From NCBI GenBank assembly GCA_020436935.1, contig JAGQWX010000001.1:62001-126000 (forward strand): a stretch of DNA of 64,000 bases, written 5' to 3'. The notes beneath the pieces are model-generated. The model ran no database searches. It saw only the letters and a program-made list of their open reading frames with translations, and was not told where the DNA came from. The DNA is from Saprospiraceae bacterium (lineage in GTDB: Bacteria > Bacteroidota > Bacteroidia > Chitinophagales > Saprospiraceae). Below, piece after piece: positions 17,958 through 27,146 of this stretch. Position 1 is the first letter of the stretch. Each line of letters starts with the position of its first letter. The position numbers and the translations under genes were made by a program.

Positions 17958-20900
17958 ATGCAAAGAAAACTCGGATTAACCACCTTAGCTTGTTTTATAT
18001 TTTTTGTGTCGTGGTCACAAACCAGCCTCAGAAAGATCGACAATCAAAGAAACCTCGATCTGAAAGGCAAAAAGTACCAGGAGCCTCAGGACGCCAGCAT
18101 TTATTATCTGGACTATGAGTCACTGACCAGCTCTTTGAGCGGCATCAAAAGAGGTGGAGTTACCATCCAGCTCCCTGTGGGACATAATGACTTAAAGACT
18201 TTTGAAGTCAGTGAAACTTTCATGATGGAGGAAGGACTGGCCAAAAAATATCCTTCTATAAAGACTTACCGTGGTATCAGTAAAGACGGCAGTTACCTGG
18301 CCAACTTTGATATCGGCCCATTTGGACTTCACGCGAGCATAGTAGGACAGGATGGCGATGTTTATATGGAACCGGTCACCAATAGTGATGTACATTACTA
18401 TTATTTTTATAAAGGAAAGGATCAGACAGGGGATTTGGATCACCTATATTCATGTGGCACCAAACATGAAGGAAGTGAGGTAGAAACTGTAAGCCGTGAA
18501 CAAATAGCCAACATGAGAAGTGCAAACTTTGAGCTCCTTGAGTACAGGGTAGCCATTGCCTGTACAGGAGAATGGGGTGGTGTACGAGGTACCAAAGAAA
18601 AAGCCCTGGCCGATATGGTAACATCTGTCAATAGACTCAATCAAATATTTGAAATTGACCTCGGTATAAAAATCAAGCTCATTGACCGCAACGACGAATT
18701 GATCTTTTTGGACGGAACGATGGATCCTTTTTTTGTTCCTAATGTTGGAGGTTCATTGTTGCCTGAAAATACTGGAATTATCAACTCAATAGTGGGCGTG
18801 GCTAACTATGACTTTGGACATGTTTATACCAACTCTTGTAGCGATGTTGGAGGTGTGGCCTATCTAAGATCAGCTTGTGCAGGAAACAAAGGCGGAGGTG
18901 TCAGCTGTTTTGGGGGTAATCTTTTGGGGTCAACCAACAGAGTAGTGGCACACGAAATGGGACATCAATTTGGCGCCAACCATACCTTCCACAATTGTGG
19001 AGAAAATGTTTCTCTTGGGAATGATTTTGAACCCGGTAGTGGGACAACCATCATGTCCTATGCAGGTTCTTGTGGTTCTAATAATGTCGCATCTTCGGCT
19101 GACAGCTATTACCACAACGCTTCCCTCGTAGAAATATACAGATACATGAGAACTCCGAATGCCAATGGCCGCAGTTGTGCCAATGTAGTTGAAACACAGA
19201 ATATTGCTCCTGTAATCACATCTGTAACATCAAGCGGATATACCCTGCCAAAAAGTACCCCATTCATTCTGGAAGGCTCAGCTGAAGATGCCAATGAAAA
19301 TGATATGCTTACTTATTGTTGGGAACAGAAAGATTCAGGACTCGTCATTACTCCACTCGGAAGTCCAAGTGGAAATGCACCTCTATTCAGATCTTTTATC
19401 CCCACTGATAGAAGAGATTATAGAGTTTTTCCAAATCAAAACGACTTGTTGTTGGGTGTAGCCAATATTACAGAGGTTTTACCATCCTATACCAGAAAGA
19501 TGTCCTTTACATTTACAGTCAGGGACAATAATCCTGAAGCTGGTGCTGCCGCATGGGAATATGTAAAACTCAACGTTACCGACCAGGCAGGACCATTTTT
19601 GATCACGAGTCCAAATAACAATACAGCCGTAAAGGGTGGAGATAAAGTTGAGGTAAGCTGGGATGTAGCCAATACCGATCAGGCTCCCGTCAACTGCAAA
19701 TCGGTGAATATTTACTTGTCTATCGCCGGAGATCTCAATCCGGACAATCTTATCCCTGTTTCTATTGGGACTCCCAATATTGGAAATGCTACCGTAACCA
19801 TACCAGATACCGTTGCCAATGCAGCGAGATTTGTTGTTAAGGCCAGTGACAATATATTTTTTGATGTGTCCAATGTTTATTTTCCAATAAATAAGGCAAC
19901 AGAACCCGGATTTACCTTTATCTCAACTTCGAGTGAAAGGTCTTTTTGCCTTCCTGCTACATCAGGCATACACGTTGAAACCTCACCTATTGCAGGTTTT
20001 GATGGTAGCATAAGAATAGCTTTTGAAAACGTACCTGAGGGCATCATCATCAGCAGTACCAAAGATTCGATCCAGGCAGGCGAAGAAGCGGATCTGGATG
20101 TGGTACTTACCAATCAAACCTTGTCGGGTACCTACCAGATCACATTGCTGGCCATTGCAGATGCACTTGCTGATACAACAAGGACCGTTGTTGATTTTGA
20201 AGTTGTGTCCACCAATTTTGTGGGATTGTCTCCACTTTCTCCCATCAATGGCACGCAAAACCTGGAAGGTCTTCCTCAGTTCACATGGTCACCTGCACTC
20301 AATGCAACCTCTTACGAATTGGAGGTGAGCAAGTCACCGACTTTTGATGAATTTGAAGTGAATGTGCAGACGCAAGACACTGCTAGAGCATCAACCAAAT
20401 TACTGGACAAGGCAGATTTGTTTTTCTGGCGCGTGCGCGCTATTAATGAATGCGGAGTAGGAAGTTATACGCCCGTTCAGGTATTTGGAACCGAAACACT
20501 TGCATGTAAGGATTATGATGCAAAAGACCTGCCCATCAATATTACCCAGTCGGGCAAACCAATGATCGAATCAAAAATCCTGATTGCAGATAACTTTGAT
20601 ATAGTTGACCTCAACGTGAAAAGCATTGCCATTGATCACGACAACTTCAAAGATCTGAAAGGCACACTTGTCTCGCCCACTGGAAAAACAGCAGTGATGT
20701 TCAACAGTCAGTGTCCAAGAAGGATGACCCTCAACATTGGATTTGACAATGATGCACCTTCATTCTTCACCTGCGCCACGGGTTCTGATGTCAAATACAA
20801 ACCGACAGAAACGCTGGATATATTCAACGGTGAAAATTCTGCAGGCAACTGGACTTTTATGGTGGAGGATGTCAATTCCGGCAATGGCGGACAGTTTAAG

Positions 20901-21551
20901 GCATTCACACTGCAACTTTGCGGAAATATCGAAGTAACCAGGCCTGTGGTGGCGATCAAGGAAGTGCCTGTTTCCTATAAAAAAACGGCCACCATCAATC
21001 AGGCATTTTTAGCAGCAACAAGTACAGGTACTACTCCTGAGAACCTCACATTTACAGTGCTAAGGACCACCTACAACGGAACAGTCAGCAAGTCTGGAGT
21101 TGCGCTGAAAGTTGGAGATACTTTCACACAGGCGGATGTCAATTCCGGACTTATCATCTATGAAAACATTGGCCCGGAGCTGGCTGAAGGCGAGAGTGCT
21201 CTGGACCAAATGGAGTTGATTGTTGAAAACAATGCCAGCGGCTGGGAGGGCAGTTTTGCGTTGAACTTCGACATTCAAAATATGTCGACACCGGTTGGTG
21301 AAGTTTTCATCCAGGATTTGAAGATATTCCCTAATCCTGCAGATGCGAGCCTCAACATCGTTCTTCCTGAAGCAGTTGTCGGCGAGAAACTGATCTATCG
21401 CATATTCAGCTATGACGGTAAAATGGTCCAGCAGGGCAATTTCACTCAGGACAACAATACGATAGATGTAACAGGGCACCAAAGTGGGTATTATCTCATC
21501 CAGGTCATGTCAGAAAAGAAAAAGTTTGTAGGTCGGTTTGTAAAAATCTAA
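17958..21551 (+). CDS. Secreted reprolysin-like zinc metalloprotease with P domain and T9SS domain
   Basis: A 1197-residue secreted protease. Signal peptide (about 1-20), propeptide to about 185, then an M12B/reprolysin-like catalytic domain with the zinc motif HEMGHQFGANH at about 331-341 and a downstream Met-turn (TIMSYAG). Cysteine pairs in the catalytic part suggest disulphides. Next come a Fn3-like region (760-850, FTWSPALNATSYELEVSKSP), a proprotein-convertase P domain (about 860-990, GTLVSPTGKTAVMF and GNWTFMVEDV) and a C-terminal type IX sorting domain (IFPNPADASLNI to FVKI). An extracellular protein-degrading role is likely. A terminator follows the gene. Confidence 0.93.
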   Translation: MQRKLGLTTLACFIFFVSWSQTSLRKIDNQRNLDLKGKKYQEPQDASIYYLDYESLTSSLSGIKRGGVTIQLPVGHNDLKTFEVSETFMMEEGLAKKYPSIKTYRGISKDGSYLANFDIGPFGLHASIVGQDGDVYMEPVTNSDVHYYYFYKGKDQTGDLDHLYSCGTKHEGSEVETVSREQIANMRSANFELLEYRVAIACTGEWGGVRGTKEKALADMVTSVNRLNQIFEIDLGIKIKLIDRNDELIFLDGTMDPFFVPNVGGSLLPENTGIINSIVGVANYDFGHVYTNSCSDVGGVAYLRSACAGNKGGGVSCFGGNLLGSTNRVVAHEMGHQFGANHTFHNCGENVSLGNDFEPGSGTTIMSYAGSCGSNNVASSADSYYHNASLVEIYRYMRTPNANGRSCANVVETQNIAPVITSVTSSGYTLPKSTPFILEGSAEDANENDMLTYCWEQKDSGLVITPLGSPSGNAPLFRSFIPTDRRDYRVFPNQNDLLLGVANITEVLPSYTRKMSFTFTVRDNNPEAGAAAWEYVKLNVTDQAGPFLITSPNNNTAVKGGDKVEVSWDVANTDQAPVNCKSVNIYLSIAGDLNPDNLIPVSIGTPNIGNATVTIPDTVANAARFVVKASDNIFFDVSNVYFPINKATEPGFTFISTSSERSFCLPATSGIHVETSPIAGFDGSIRIAFENVPEGIIISSTKDSIQAGEEADLDVVLTNQTLSGTYQITLLAIADALADTTRTVVDFEVVSTNFVGLSPLSPINGTQNLEGLPQFTWSPALNATSYELEVSKSPTFDEFEVNVQTQDTARASTKLLDKADLFFWRVRAINECGVGSYTPVQVFGTETLACKDYDAKDLPINITQSGKPMIESKILIADNFDIVDLNVKSIAIDHDNFKDLKGTLVSPTGKTAVMFNSQCPRRMTLNIGFDNDAPSFFTCATGSDVKYKPTETLDIFNGENSAGNWTFMVEDVNSGNGGQFKAFTLQLCGNIEVTRPVVAIKEVPVSYKKTATINQAFLAATSTGTTPENLTFTVLRTTYNGTVSKSGVALKVGDTFTQADVNSGLIIYENIGPELAEGESALDQMELIVENNASGWEGSFALNFDIQNMSTPVGEVFIQDLKIFPNPADASLNIVLPEAVVGEKLIYRIFSYDGKMVQQGNFTQDNNTIDVTGHQSGYYLIQVMSEKKKFVGRFVKI

Positions 21552-21567
21552 TAGACCTTTCAAGATA

Positions 21568-21609
21568 AAAAGGGCACTCAGCTATAGTCTGGCTGCCCTT
21601 TTATTTTTT
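21568..21609 (+). terminator. Intrinsic terminator after the metalloprotease gene
   Basis: AAAAGGGCA (21568-21576) pairs with TGCCCTTTT (21594-21602), followed by ATTTTTT. It ends the rightward unit; the A-tract on the left could also let it serve the leftward cinA gene from the other side. Confidence 0.75.
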
Positions 21610-21641
21610 AATCCATCCATTTTGGAATTTACCGGAACGTC

Positions 21642-22877
21642 TTAGATCAGGCTCAGCAATCTTGACATCACCATGGTGGCGGTATATTCTATGTTTTTGC
21701 CTCTGTCTTTTGTGGCTTTAAGTAGATGGGCATGGGTGGTTCCATCCGGCAGGGCTATTGCATACCAAATGGTTCCTACGGGCTTTTCTGGAGTCCCGCC
21801 GTCAGGTCCTGCTATACCTGAAATACCAATTCCGACGCTTGCATCATTGAGTTTCCTTGCGCCATTGGCCATTTCTATGACCGTTTGTTCACTTACGGCT
21901 CCGTGACTTTCGAGGGTCTCTTTTTTCACACCCAGGAGTTTCATTTTGAGTTCATTGCTGTAACTCACTACTCCTCCCTGAAAATAAGAACTGCTCCCCG
22001 GAATGCTGGTGAGCTTATGACTCAAGTATCCACCGGTACAACTTTCAGCTGTGGCAAGTGTCCATCCCAGCTTGTCAAAGTGTCTTTTGATGGCTGATTC
22101 CAGAGCCTCATTGTCGTAGCCATAGACATATTTTGATACTTCCTTTTCAATGATGCCTGCATAACGAAGCACGTCATCTTTGATGTCGGGCCTGGTCCCC
22201 TTTCCTGTGATCCTCAATCTCACAGATCCCAGCGAAGGGAGGTATGCCAGTGACAGGCCTTCAGGAAAACCATCGGAAATGTGTTCTACTTTTTCAGCTA
22301 TGAAAGATTCGCCGATTCCCGATGTCATGATGGTTTTATGGAACACATAAGATTTGCCTTCATTTCGTGCGTGGAGCACAGGTTTGATCCCATTTTCAAA
22401 AATGTATTTCATTTCGAAAGGAACACCTGGCATAGAAAAGAGCAACTTTTCTCCTTTGGTAAACATCATACCCGGGGCTGTGCCCATATCGTTGTTGAGC
22501 AGGGTGGCATTGATGGGCATATAACACTGTACCTTGTGCATGTCTGTCATTGTCCTTCCAAAGCGTTCAAACAGTGCTTTTATCTTATCGTAAGTAGCAT
22601 CGTCAAAATACATTTCAACACCAAAATAATCGGCTATGGTCTTTTTGGTGATGTCGTCTTTTGTTGGCCCCAGACCTCCGGTCATTATGATGACATCGCT
22701 GATGCCAAATGCTCTGTCCAATGCGCCCGTTATTGCAGCAGCCTTGTCGCTTACTGAAAGTATTTCGACCACATCAACACCCAATTGATTGAGTTCGCCG
22801 CCCAGCCAGGCAGAGTTGGTGTCAATGACCTGACCAATTAAGATTTCATCTCCTACTGTAATGATCGATGCTTTCAT
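21642..22877 (-). CDS. cinA: CinA: ADP-ribose pyrophosphatase / nicotinamide-nucleotide amidase
   Basis: A two-domain CinA. The N-terminal MoCF/COG1058 domain starts MKASIITVGDEILIGQVID and includes MTGGLGPTKDD; the C-terminal PncC amidase domain contains ATAESCTGGYLSHKLTSIPGSS and GISGIAGPDGGTPEKPVGT. The family deamidates nicotinamide mononucleotide and cleaves ADP-ribose in NAD recycling. The longest ORF starts 8 codons upstream, but ATG at 22877 gives the standard N terminus and is preferred (411 residues). It is the last gene of the leftward gltX-mreB group, 222 bp beyond the dipeptidase gene. Confidence 0.95.
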   Translation of the reverse strand: MKASIITVGDEILIGQVIDTNSAWLGGELNQLGVDVVEILSVSDKAAAITGALDRAFGISDVIIMTGGLGPTKDDITKKTIADYFGVEMYFDDATYDKIKALFERFGRTMTDMHKVQCYMPINATLLNNDMGTAPGMMFTKGEKLLFSMPGVPFEMKYIFENGIKPVLHARNEGKSYVFHKTIMTSGIGESFIAEKVEHISDGFPEGLSLAYLPSLGSVRLRITGKGTRPDIKDDVLRYAGIIEKEVSKYVYGYDNEALESAIKRHFDKLGWTLATAESCTGGYLSHKLTSIPGSSSYFQGGVVSYSNELKMKLLGVKKETLESHGAVSEQTVIEMANGARKLNDASVGIGISGIAGPDGGTPEKPVGTIWYAIALPDGTTHAHLLKATKDRGKNIEYTATMVMSRLLSLI

Positions 22878-23099
22878 AAATGTTTTGTTTGTTTGTCCCA
22901 CAGACTTTGTCCATAGTAATCATAACTATAATGCTGGGAAATAGAATTGCCCACATCCTTGCCGCCAAAGTGGTCCTTCCATGTTCCGATTAGTATAAAC
23001 CAAGATGGAGTTATTTGGTTTTTGTCTTTTTTAAATAGTCTTTGTTTCTGGATATGGGGATTCATGCTTGTTGGCTTTGGTAGTTCAATGGTAGCGATG

Positions 23100-23813
23100 T
23101 CAATTGCATGACCAAACGAAATCATCGAAATTGTACATACGCTTATTGAATGCAAAATGCCACCACTCTGTTCTGATGGCTTCAAAGCCGTACTCTTCCA
23201 TTTTTGCCTTCAGAAAAGCTCTGTTCTCGAGTACCTCCTGCGGAAGATCCAAAAAATCAATATGGGCTTCTTTTCCAAAATAATCATAAGCGGTGCCCAT
23301 GTCCAGTTCGTTGCCGAGGCTGTCTACCAGTGTCAGGTCTACAGCCATACCCCGCGAATGCATAGACCCTTTGGCCGGAGGGGTAACATATCTTGCATCA
23401 GGGACAACATCCCACAAGCGTTGCTGATAAGGCTTAGGTCTGTAACAATCAAATACTTTGATACCGAGATTGTATTTTTCTTTGAGGTGCTTTTGAAGCA
23501 TGATGAGATAATCGGCCACATCTTTGCGGAGCAGACATTTGGGGCAGTCATATATGATTTTACCCGTAAAATTACTGTCTGTTGCGTATCGAATGTCTAC
23601 CACAAATCCCAATTCACGATTGAGTTCTGTCCAACCTTCAGGAGGTTGGTATGGAGCCTGATATACCGGAGTGTCAGCTGTTGCTGTAGTTACAATAGTA
23701 TCCGTAACTTCCAGATTTTCTAAAGCTTCCGCTTTATCCGTTTTGCACGCCAAAAATTGAATGCCGAGGAGAATAGCAAAGAGAGAAAATTGAAAAATGT
23801 CTCTTCTTTTCAT
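23100..23813 (-). CDS. VanX-like D-alanyl-D-alanine dipeptidase lipoprotein
   Basis: A 237-residue protein of peptidase family M15D. The N terminus is a lipoprotein signal (lipobox LLGIQFLAC, Cys23). The catalytic domain shows the zinc motif SMHSRGMAVDLTLVD and the downstream EWWHF, plus FDCYRPKPYQQRLW; these are the VanX/DdpX active-site elements. It should cleave D-Ala-D-Ala or related dipeptides outside the inner membrane, more likely for peptidoglycan recycling than for vancomycin resistance, since no vanH/vanA genes are nearby. It lies 41 bp downstream of mreB. Confidence 0.9.
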   Translation of the reverse strand: MKRRDIFQFSLFAILLGIQFLACKTDKAEALENLEVTDTIVTTATADTPVYQAPYQPPEGWTELNRELGFVVDIRYATDSNFTGKIIYDCPKCLLRKDVADYLIMLQKHLKEKYNLGIKVFDCYRPKPYQQRLWDVVPDARYVTPPAKGSMHSRGMAVDLTLVDSLGNELDMGTAYDYFGKEAHIDFLDLPQEVLENRAFLKAKMEEYGFEAIRTEWWHFAFNKRMYNFDDFVWSCN

Positions 23814-23854
23814 GACTCTCGATATTTCAACAATGATGTCATATCAATAAGAAC

Positions 23855-24886
23855 CTAGATGCTTCTTCTGTCGATAAGGAATGAATATCTGTGTGAATTT
23901 TTGAGTGCCATACCTGTACCGCGAACCACGGCGCGCAAAGGATCGTCAGCAACGTGTACTGCCAACTTCGTTTTTGAGGCTATTCTTTTTGCCAGACCTC
24001 TCAACAATGCACCACCACCTGTCAGGTAAATACCTGTACGGTAGATGTCTGACGCCAATTCCGGTGGGGTATCTTCAAGCGCCTTGAGTACCGCCTCCTC
24101 GATTTTTGCTATCGACTTATCGATGGCTTCTGCAATTTCTGAGTGGTTGGTGAAGACCTGCTTTGGAATTCCAGTCAGCATATCGCGTCCATTGACCGCG
24201 TACTTTGCTGGTGGTTCTTCAAGATCAACGATGGCTGATCCTACGTGTATCTTTATTTGCTCAGCGGTTCTTTCACCGATGAGTATGTTGTGTTTGCGCT
24301 TCATGTAGTCGATGATGTCGTTGGTAAATTCATCTCCTGCTACGCGAATGGATTGGTCAGTAACGATTCCCGAAAGAGCGATTACAGCAATTTCAGTAGT
24401 ACCTCCACCTATATCGATGATCATATTGCCCACAGGTTCTTCAACATCAAGACCTATTCCCAAAGCTGCCGCCATCGGTTCGTGGATGAGGTAAGTTTCT
24501 TTGGAATCTACGTGGTCGGCACTGTCAAATACCGCTCTTTTTTCGACCTCAGTAATACCACTTGGGATACAGATGACCATTTTGAGGTGGGTAAAAAACC
24601 TTCTCTTTTCTCCAATCATATTGATCAGGCCCTGGATCAGAGCTTCAGCTGCCTGGAAGTCGGCGATTACACCGTCTTTAAGAGGTCTGATGGTTTTGAT
24701 GTTTTCGTGGGTTTTTTCATGCATCTGCATGGCTCTGTTGCCCACGGCCATAATTTCATTGGTGCTTCGGTTGATGGCTACTATAGAGGGTTCGTCAATG
24801 ACGACTTTATCGTTCTGAATGATCAGGGTATTGGCTGTGCCTAAGTCTACTGCCAGTTCCTGAGTAAATAAATTAAATAATTTCAT
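23855..24886 (-). CDS. mreB: Rod-shape-determining protein MreB
   Basis: A 343-residue actin-fold ATPase that organises lateral wall synthesis. Nucleotide-binding motifs are in place: phosphate-1 DLGTANTLI (residues 15-23), phosphate-2 IDIGGGTTEIAVIAL (about 162-176) and adenosine TGGGALLRGL (about 290-299). The usual downstream partners mreC and mreD are not here; instead a D-Ala-D-Ala dipeptidase gene follows after 41 bp. This may be a relocated mreB or a second copy; the window cannot tell. A -7 box lies about 140 bp upstream. Confidence 0.97.
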   Translation of the reverse strand: MKLFNLFTQELAVDLGTANTLIIQNDKVVIDEPSIVAINRSTNEIMAVGNRAMQMHEKTHENIKTIRPLKDGVIADFQAAEALIQGLINMIGEKRRFFTHLKMVICIPSGITEVEKRAVFDSADHVDSKETYLIHEPMAAALGIGLDVEEPVGNMIIDIGGGTTEIAVIALSGIVTDQSIRVAGDEFTNDIIDYMKRKHNILIGERTAEQIKIHVGSAIVDLEEPPAKYAVNGRDMLTGIPKQVFTNHSEIAEAIDKSIAKIEEAVLKALEDTPPELASDIYRTGIYLTGGGALLRGLAKRIASKTKLAVHVADDPLRAVVRGTGMALKNSHRYSFLIDRRSI

Positions 24887-25023
24887 ATCTTAAATAGGTA
24901 TCGAATGTTTTGACACGAAGACCTGTTCTTCTATTTTTAATTAAAGCGTCGTGCTTTTACGACATAGAGCTCTAAAACAAGTATAGAACAATCTTTTAGT
25001 TTAATTTTCTTTCAAAATGTTTG

Positions 25024-25031
25024 CAAAAATA
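25024..25031 (-). promoter_or_regulatory. Candidate -7 box of mreB
   Basis: TATTTTTG on the minus strand, matching TAnnTTTG, with no clear -33 TTG. It would give a leader of about 130 nt before the mreB ATG at 24886. Confidence 0.35.
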
Positions 25032-25084
25032 TACAATGCTATGATTATAAGTCACTTTTGACATGGATTATTTGGTTGCAAGCG

Positions 25085-25249
25085 CTATTCTTCTTCATCT
25101 TTTTTTGCCTCTTGCCTGTTTAAGAAAGCGTTCAATTGTTCGATGGTGTAGTTGGTTTCAATTTCACCCAATTCATTGACTTTCACAGAGAACCCTTCCA
25201 GGTCTTTATGCACATCGGCTTTCTCACTCTTTTTAACTTTTTTTGCCAT
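25085..25249 (-). CDS. Small 54-residue protein directly after gltX
   Basis: Starts with ATG at 25249, the base next to the gltX stop codon (25250-25252), and ends TAG at 25085. The product starts MAKKVKKSEK, is highly charged (Lys-rich start, EAKKDEEE end) and has a central FSVKVNELGEIETNYT-type segment ending in a short amphipathic helix (IEQLNAFLN). It has no signal peptide or membrane segment. The zero-gap junction with gltX suggests translational coupling. I do not know a function; it resembles the small charged conserved hypotheticals of Bacteroidota. Confidence 0.75.
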   Translation of the reverse strand: MAKKVKKSEKADVHKDLEGFSVKVNELGEIETNYTIEQLNAFLNRQEAKKDEEE

Positions 25250-26746
25250 CTATATATTGTTTAAAGCAAAAACAATTCTTTCCCCCGACTCAGTTCCTCC
25301 TAGGAAGGTCATGGTGTCGAATAAATCCGGCCCCTGCATGGTCCCCGTGAGGGCAATCCTCAAGATAGGCAATATTTCTCCCATTTTTATCGCGTGGTCG
25401 CTGATGTAAGATTTTACCAGCATTTCCAGGTGTTCGCGGGACTGGTCTGCTGACTCGCTAATTTTCGCAGCGATGGCTTCAAAATGAGCTTTATTTTCCG
25501 GCTTGTACTTTTTCTCCCAGGTGCCATTGTCATATTCCTTTGGCTTTTCGAAGAGGTAGTAGGCGTCATTGAGGATGTCCTCAATTTTACCCACTCTTTC
25601 TTTCATCATATGGGCGCACAGGGCAAGCTTATCGGTATCCGTAGTAAAGCCAAGTGCTGAAGCCTGAGGCAAGATCATCTGTGCGATTTCTGCCGATGGC
25701 ATAGATATGATGTATTGCTGGTTGAACCATCTGGCCTTATCGATGTCAAATTTCGCTCCCCCCTTGACGATCTTATGGAGGTCAAACAAAGTTATCATTT
25801 GGTCCATCGTCATAACTTCGATGTCGTTGCCGGGGCTCCAGCCCAGCAAGGCCAAAAAGTTGAGCAGGGGTTGAGGCATAAAGCCTTCTTCTTTAAATCC
25901 GGGGAAAGCCTCTTCTGTATCCTGCCAGTTGAGCGGGAAAACAGGAAAACCAAACTTGGCGCCGTCTCTCTTGCTCAGTTTACCTTGTCCGGTTGGTTTC
26001 AGAATCAACGGCAAATGCGAGAATGAAGGTGGCGTCCAGTCAAAAAAGCGATACAAAAGCATGTGGTGTGCGGTGCTGCTCAGCCACTCCTCCCCTCTGA
26101 TCACGTGGCTGATCTCCATCAGGTGGTCATCCACAATATTGGCGAGGTGATAGGTCGGCATACCGTCTGCCTTCAGAATGATTTTGTCATCCAGTTCGTC
26201 GGAAGCAAAAGCAACATGACCCCTGATTTCGTCTTCAAAACTAATGGTCTCACCAGCAGGAATTTTCATTCTGATGGCATAGTCTCCAATGGCCACCAGG
26301 GCTTCGGTCTCTTCTTTGGACAAGCTCTCGCTGTTGCGCATCTTCATTCTGGTCTCAACACCGTATTTGAATGAATCATTCTCAGAACCTGCGCGCATCA
26401 GCTCCAATTCCTCCGAAGTGTCAAAAGCATAATAAGCCTTGCCTTCTTGCACCAGCTGCATGGCATAGCCGATATATATTTCTTTCCTTTCAGACTGCCT
26501 GTAGGGCCCGTAAGCTCCTCCTCTTTTGGGATCTTCATCGGTGGTAAGTCCCAGCCAGTCCAGGGCATCCATGATGTACTGCTCTGCTCCGGGCACATAT
26601 CTTGTCTGGTCGGTATCTTCTATTCTGAGGAGAAAATCTCCGCCATGTTTTTTTGCGAATAAGTAGTTGTACAATGCAGTCCTCACGCCTCCGATGTGCA
26701 GTGGTCCTGTGGGACTTGGGGCAAATCGCACCCTTACTTTGGTCAT
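25250..26746 (-). CDS. gltX: Glutamyl-tRNA synthetase
   Basis: A 498-residue class I synthetase that charges tRNA-Glu. The HIGH-type motif is PTGPLHIGGVRTALYN (about residues 11-26) and the KMSKS-type motif is GKLSKRDGAKFG (about 252-263). The C-terminal anticodon-binding domain runs from about 330 onward. Its length is normal for the bacterial enzyme. It is preceded by a full consensus promoter and followed without a gap by a 54-residue ORF. Whether it is discriminating or also charges tRNA-Gln cannot be seen. Confidence 0.97.
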   Translation of the reverse strand: MTKVRVRFAPSPTGPLHIGGVRTALYNYLFAKKHGGDFLLRIEDTDQTRYVPGAEQYIMDALDWLGLTTDEDPKRGGAYGPYRQSERKEIYIGYAMQLVQEGKAYYAFDTSEELELMRAGSENDSFKYGVETRMKMRNSESLSKEETEALVAIGDYAIRMKIPAGETISFEDEIRGHVAFASDELDDKIILKADGMPTYHLANIVDDHLMEISHVIRGEEWLSSTAHHMLLYRFFDWTPPSFSHLPLILKPTGQGKLSKRDGAKFGFPVFPLNWQDTEEAFPGFKEEGFMPQPLLNFLALLGWSPGNDIEVMTMDQMITLFDLHKIVKGGAKFDIDKARWFNQQYIISMPSAEIAQMILPQASALGFTTDTDKLALCAHMMKERVGKIEDILNDAYYLFEKPKEYDNGTWEKKYKPENKAHFEAIAAKISESADQSREHLEMLVKSYISDHAIKMGEILPILRIALTGTMQGPDLFDTMTFLGGTESGERIVFALNNI

Positions 26747-26766
26747 AAATTTTAAATTTTAGTGCG

Positions 26767-26797
26767 CAAAGGTAATGATTGGCGGGCAATTTGGCAA
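26767..26797 (-). promoter_or_regulatory. Consensus Bacteroidota promoter of gltX
   Basis: On the minus strand TTG (26797-26795), 20 bases, then TACCTTTG (26774-26767). Transcription would begin near 26760, leaving about a 15-nt leader before the ATG at 26746. Confidence 0.7.
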
Positions 26798-26805
26798 TTG
26801 GCGGG

Positions 26806-27146
26806 GGGTCTTTGGTCTTTGGGGGTTGGTCTTTGGAAAATTATTGATTGATTTACTTCGGTGGCTGAGCGGAGCCGAAGCCTGGGGTTGGTCTTTGGTG
26901 AAATTTGAAATTTGAGAATTGAAAATTGAAAGGAGGAGTCTTTGGTCTTTGGGGGTTGGTCTTTGGGTATTTTGCATTTTGGCGTTTTAGGGAGATGGGA
27001 ATTGCGGGCAAGGTTCCCTTCAGGGCCAGGGTAGCGGGTGGGAAAAGGGGGTCTTTGGTCTTTGGCGGTTGGACTTTGGAAAATTATTTATTGATATACT
27101 TCGGTGGCTGAGCGGAGCCGAAGCCTGGGGGTTGGTCTTTAGAAAA
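26806..27146. repeat. Mosaic intergenic repeat cluster 1
   Basis: Three kinds of module recur. (a) G/T-rich CTTTGGTCTTTGGGGGTTGG-type blocks at about 26807, 26938 and 27051. (b) A 25-bp imperfect hairpin, CTTCGG ... CCGAAG around GTGGCTGAGCGG, at 26856-26880 and 27099-27123, each preceded by AAAATTATT and TTGAT. (c) An AT-rich GAAATTTGAAATTTGAGAAT block at about 26899, and a GGTTCCCTTCAGGGCCAGGG block at about 27012. The same modules return at 32.2-32.9 kb. There is no ORF of credible composition. Confidence 0.8.

Noticed and set aside
23100-23813. VanX-like gene as a vancomycin-resistance determinant
   Set aside because: No vanH, vanA/B ligase or two-component regulator nearby; a lipoprotein dipeptidase next to mreB fits wall recycling better, and these bacteria have an outer membrane.
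24245-24844. 199-codon open frame on the plus strand
   Set aside because: Antisense to the middle of mreB, which is an unmistakable gene; no independent support.
26857-27123. Hairpin modules as intrinsic terminators of gltX or its neighbours
   Set aside because: The CTTCGG/CCGAAG hairpins have only six to seven pairs, an interrupted stem and no T-run, and are upstream of gltX rather than downstream.
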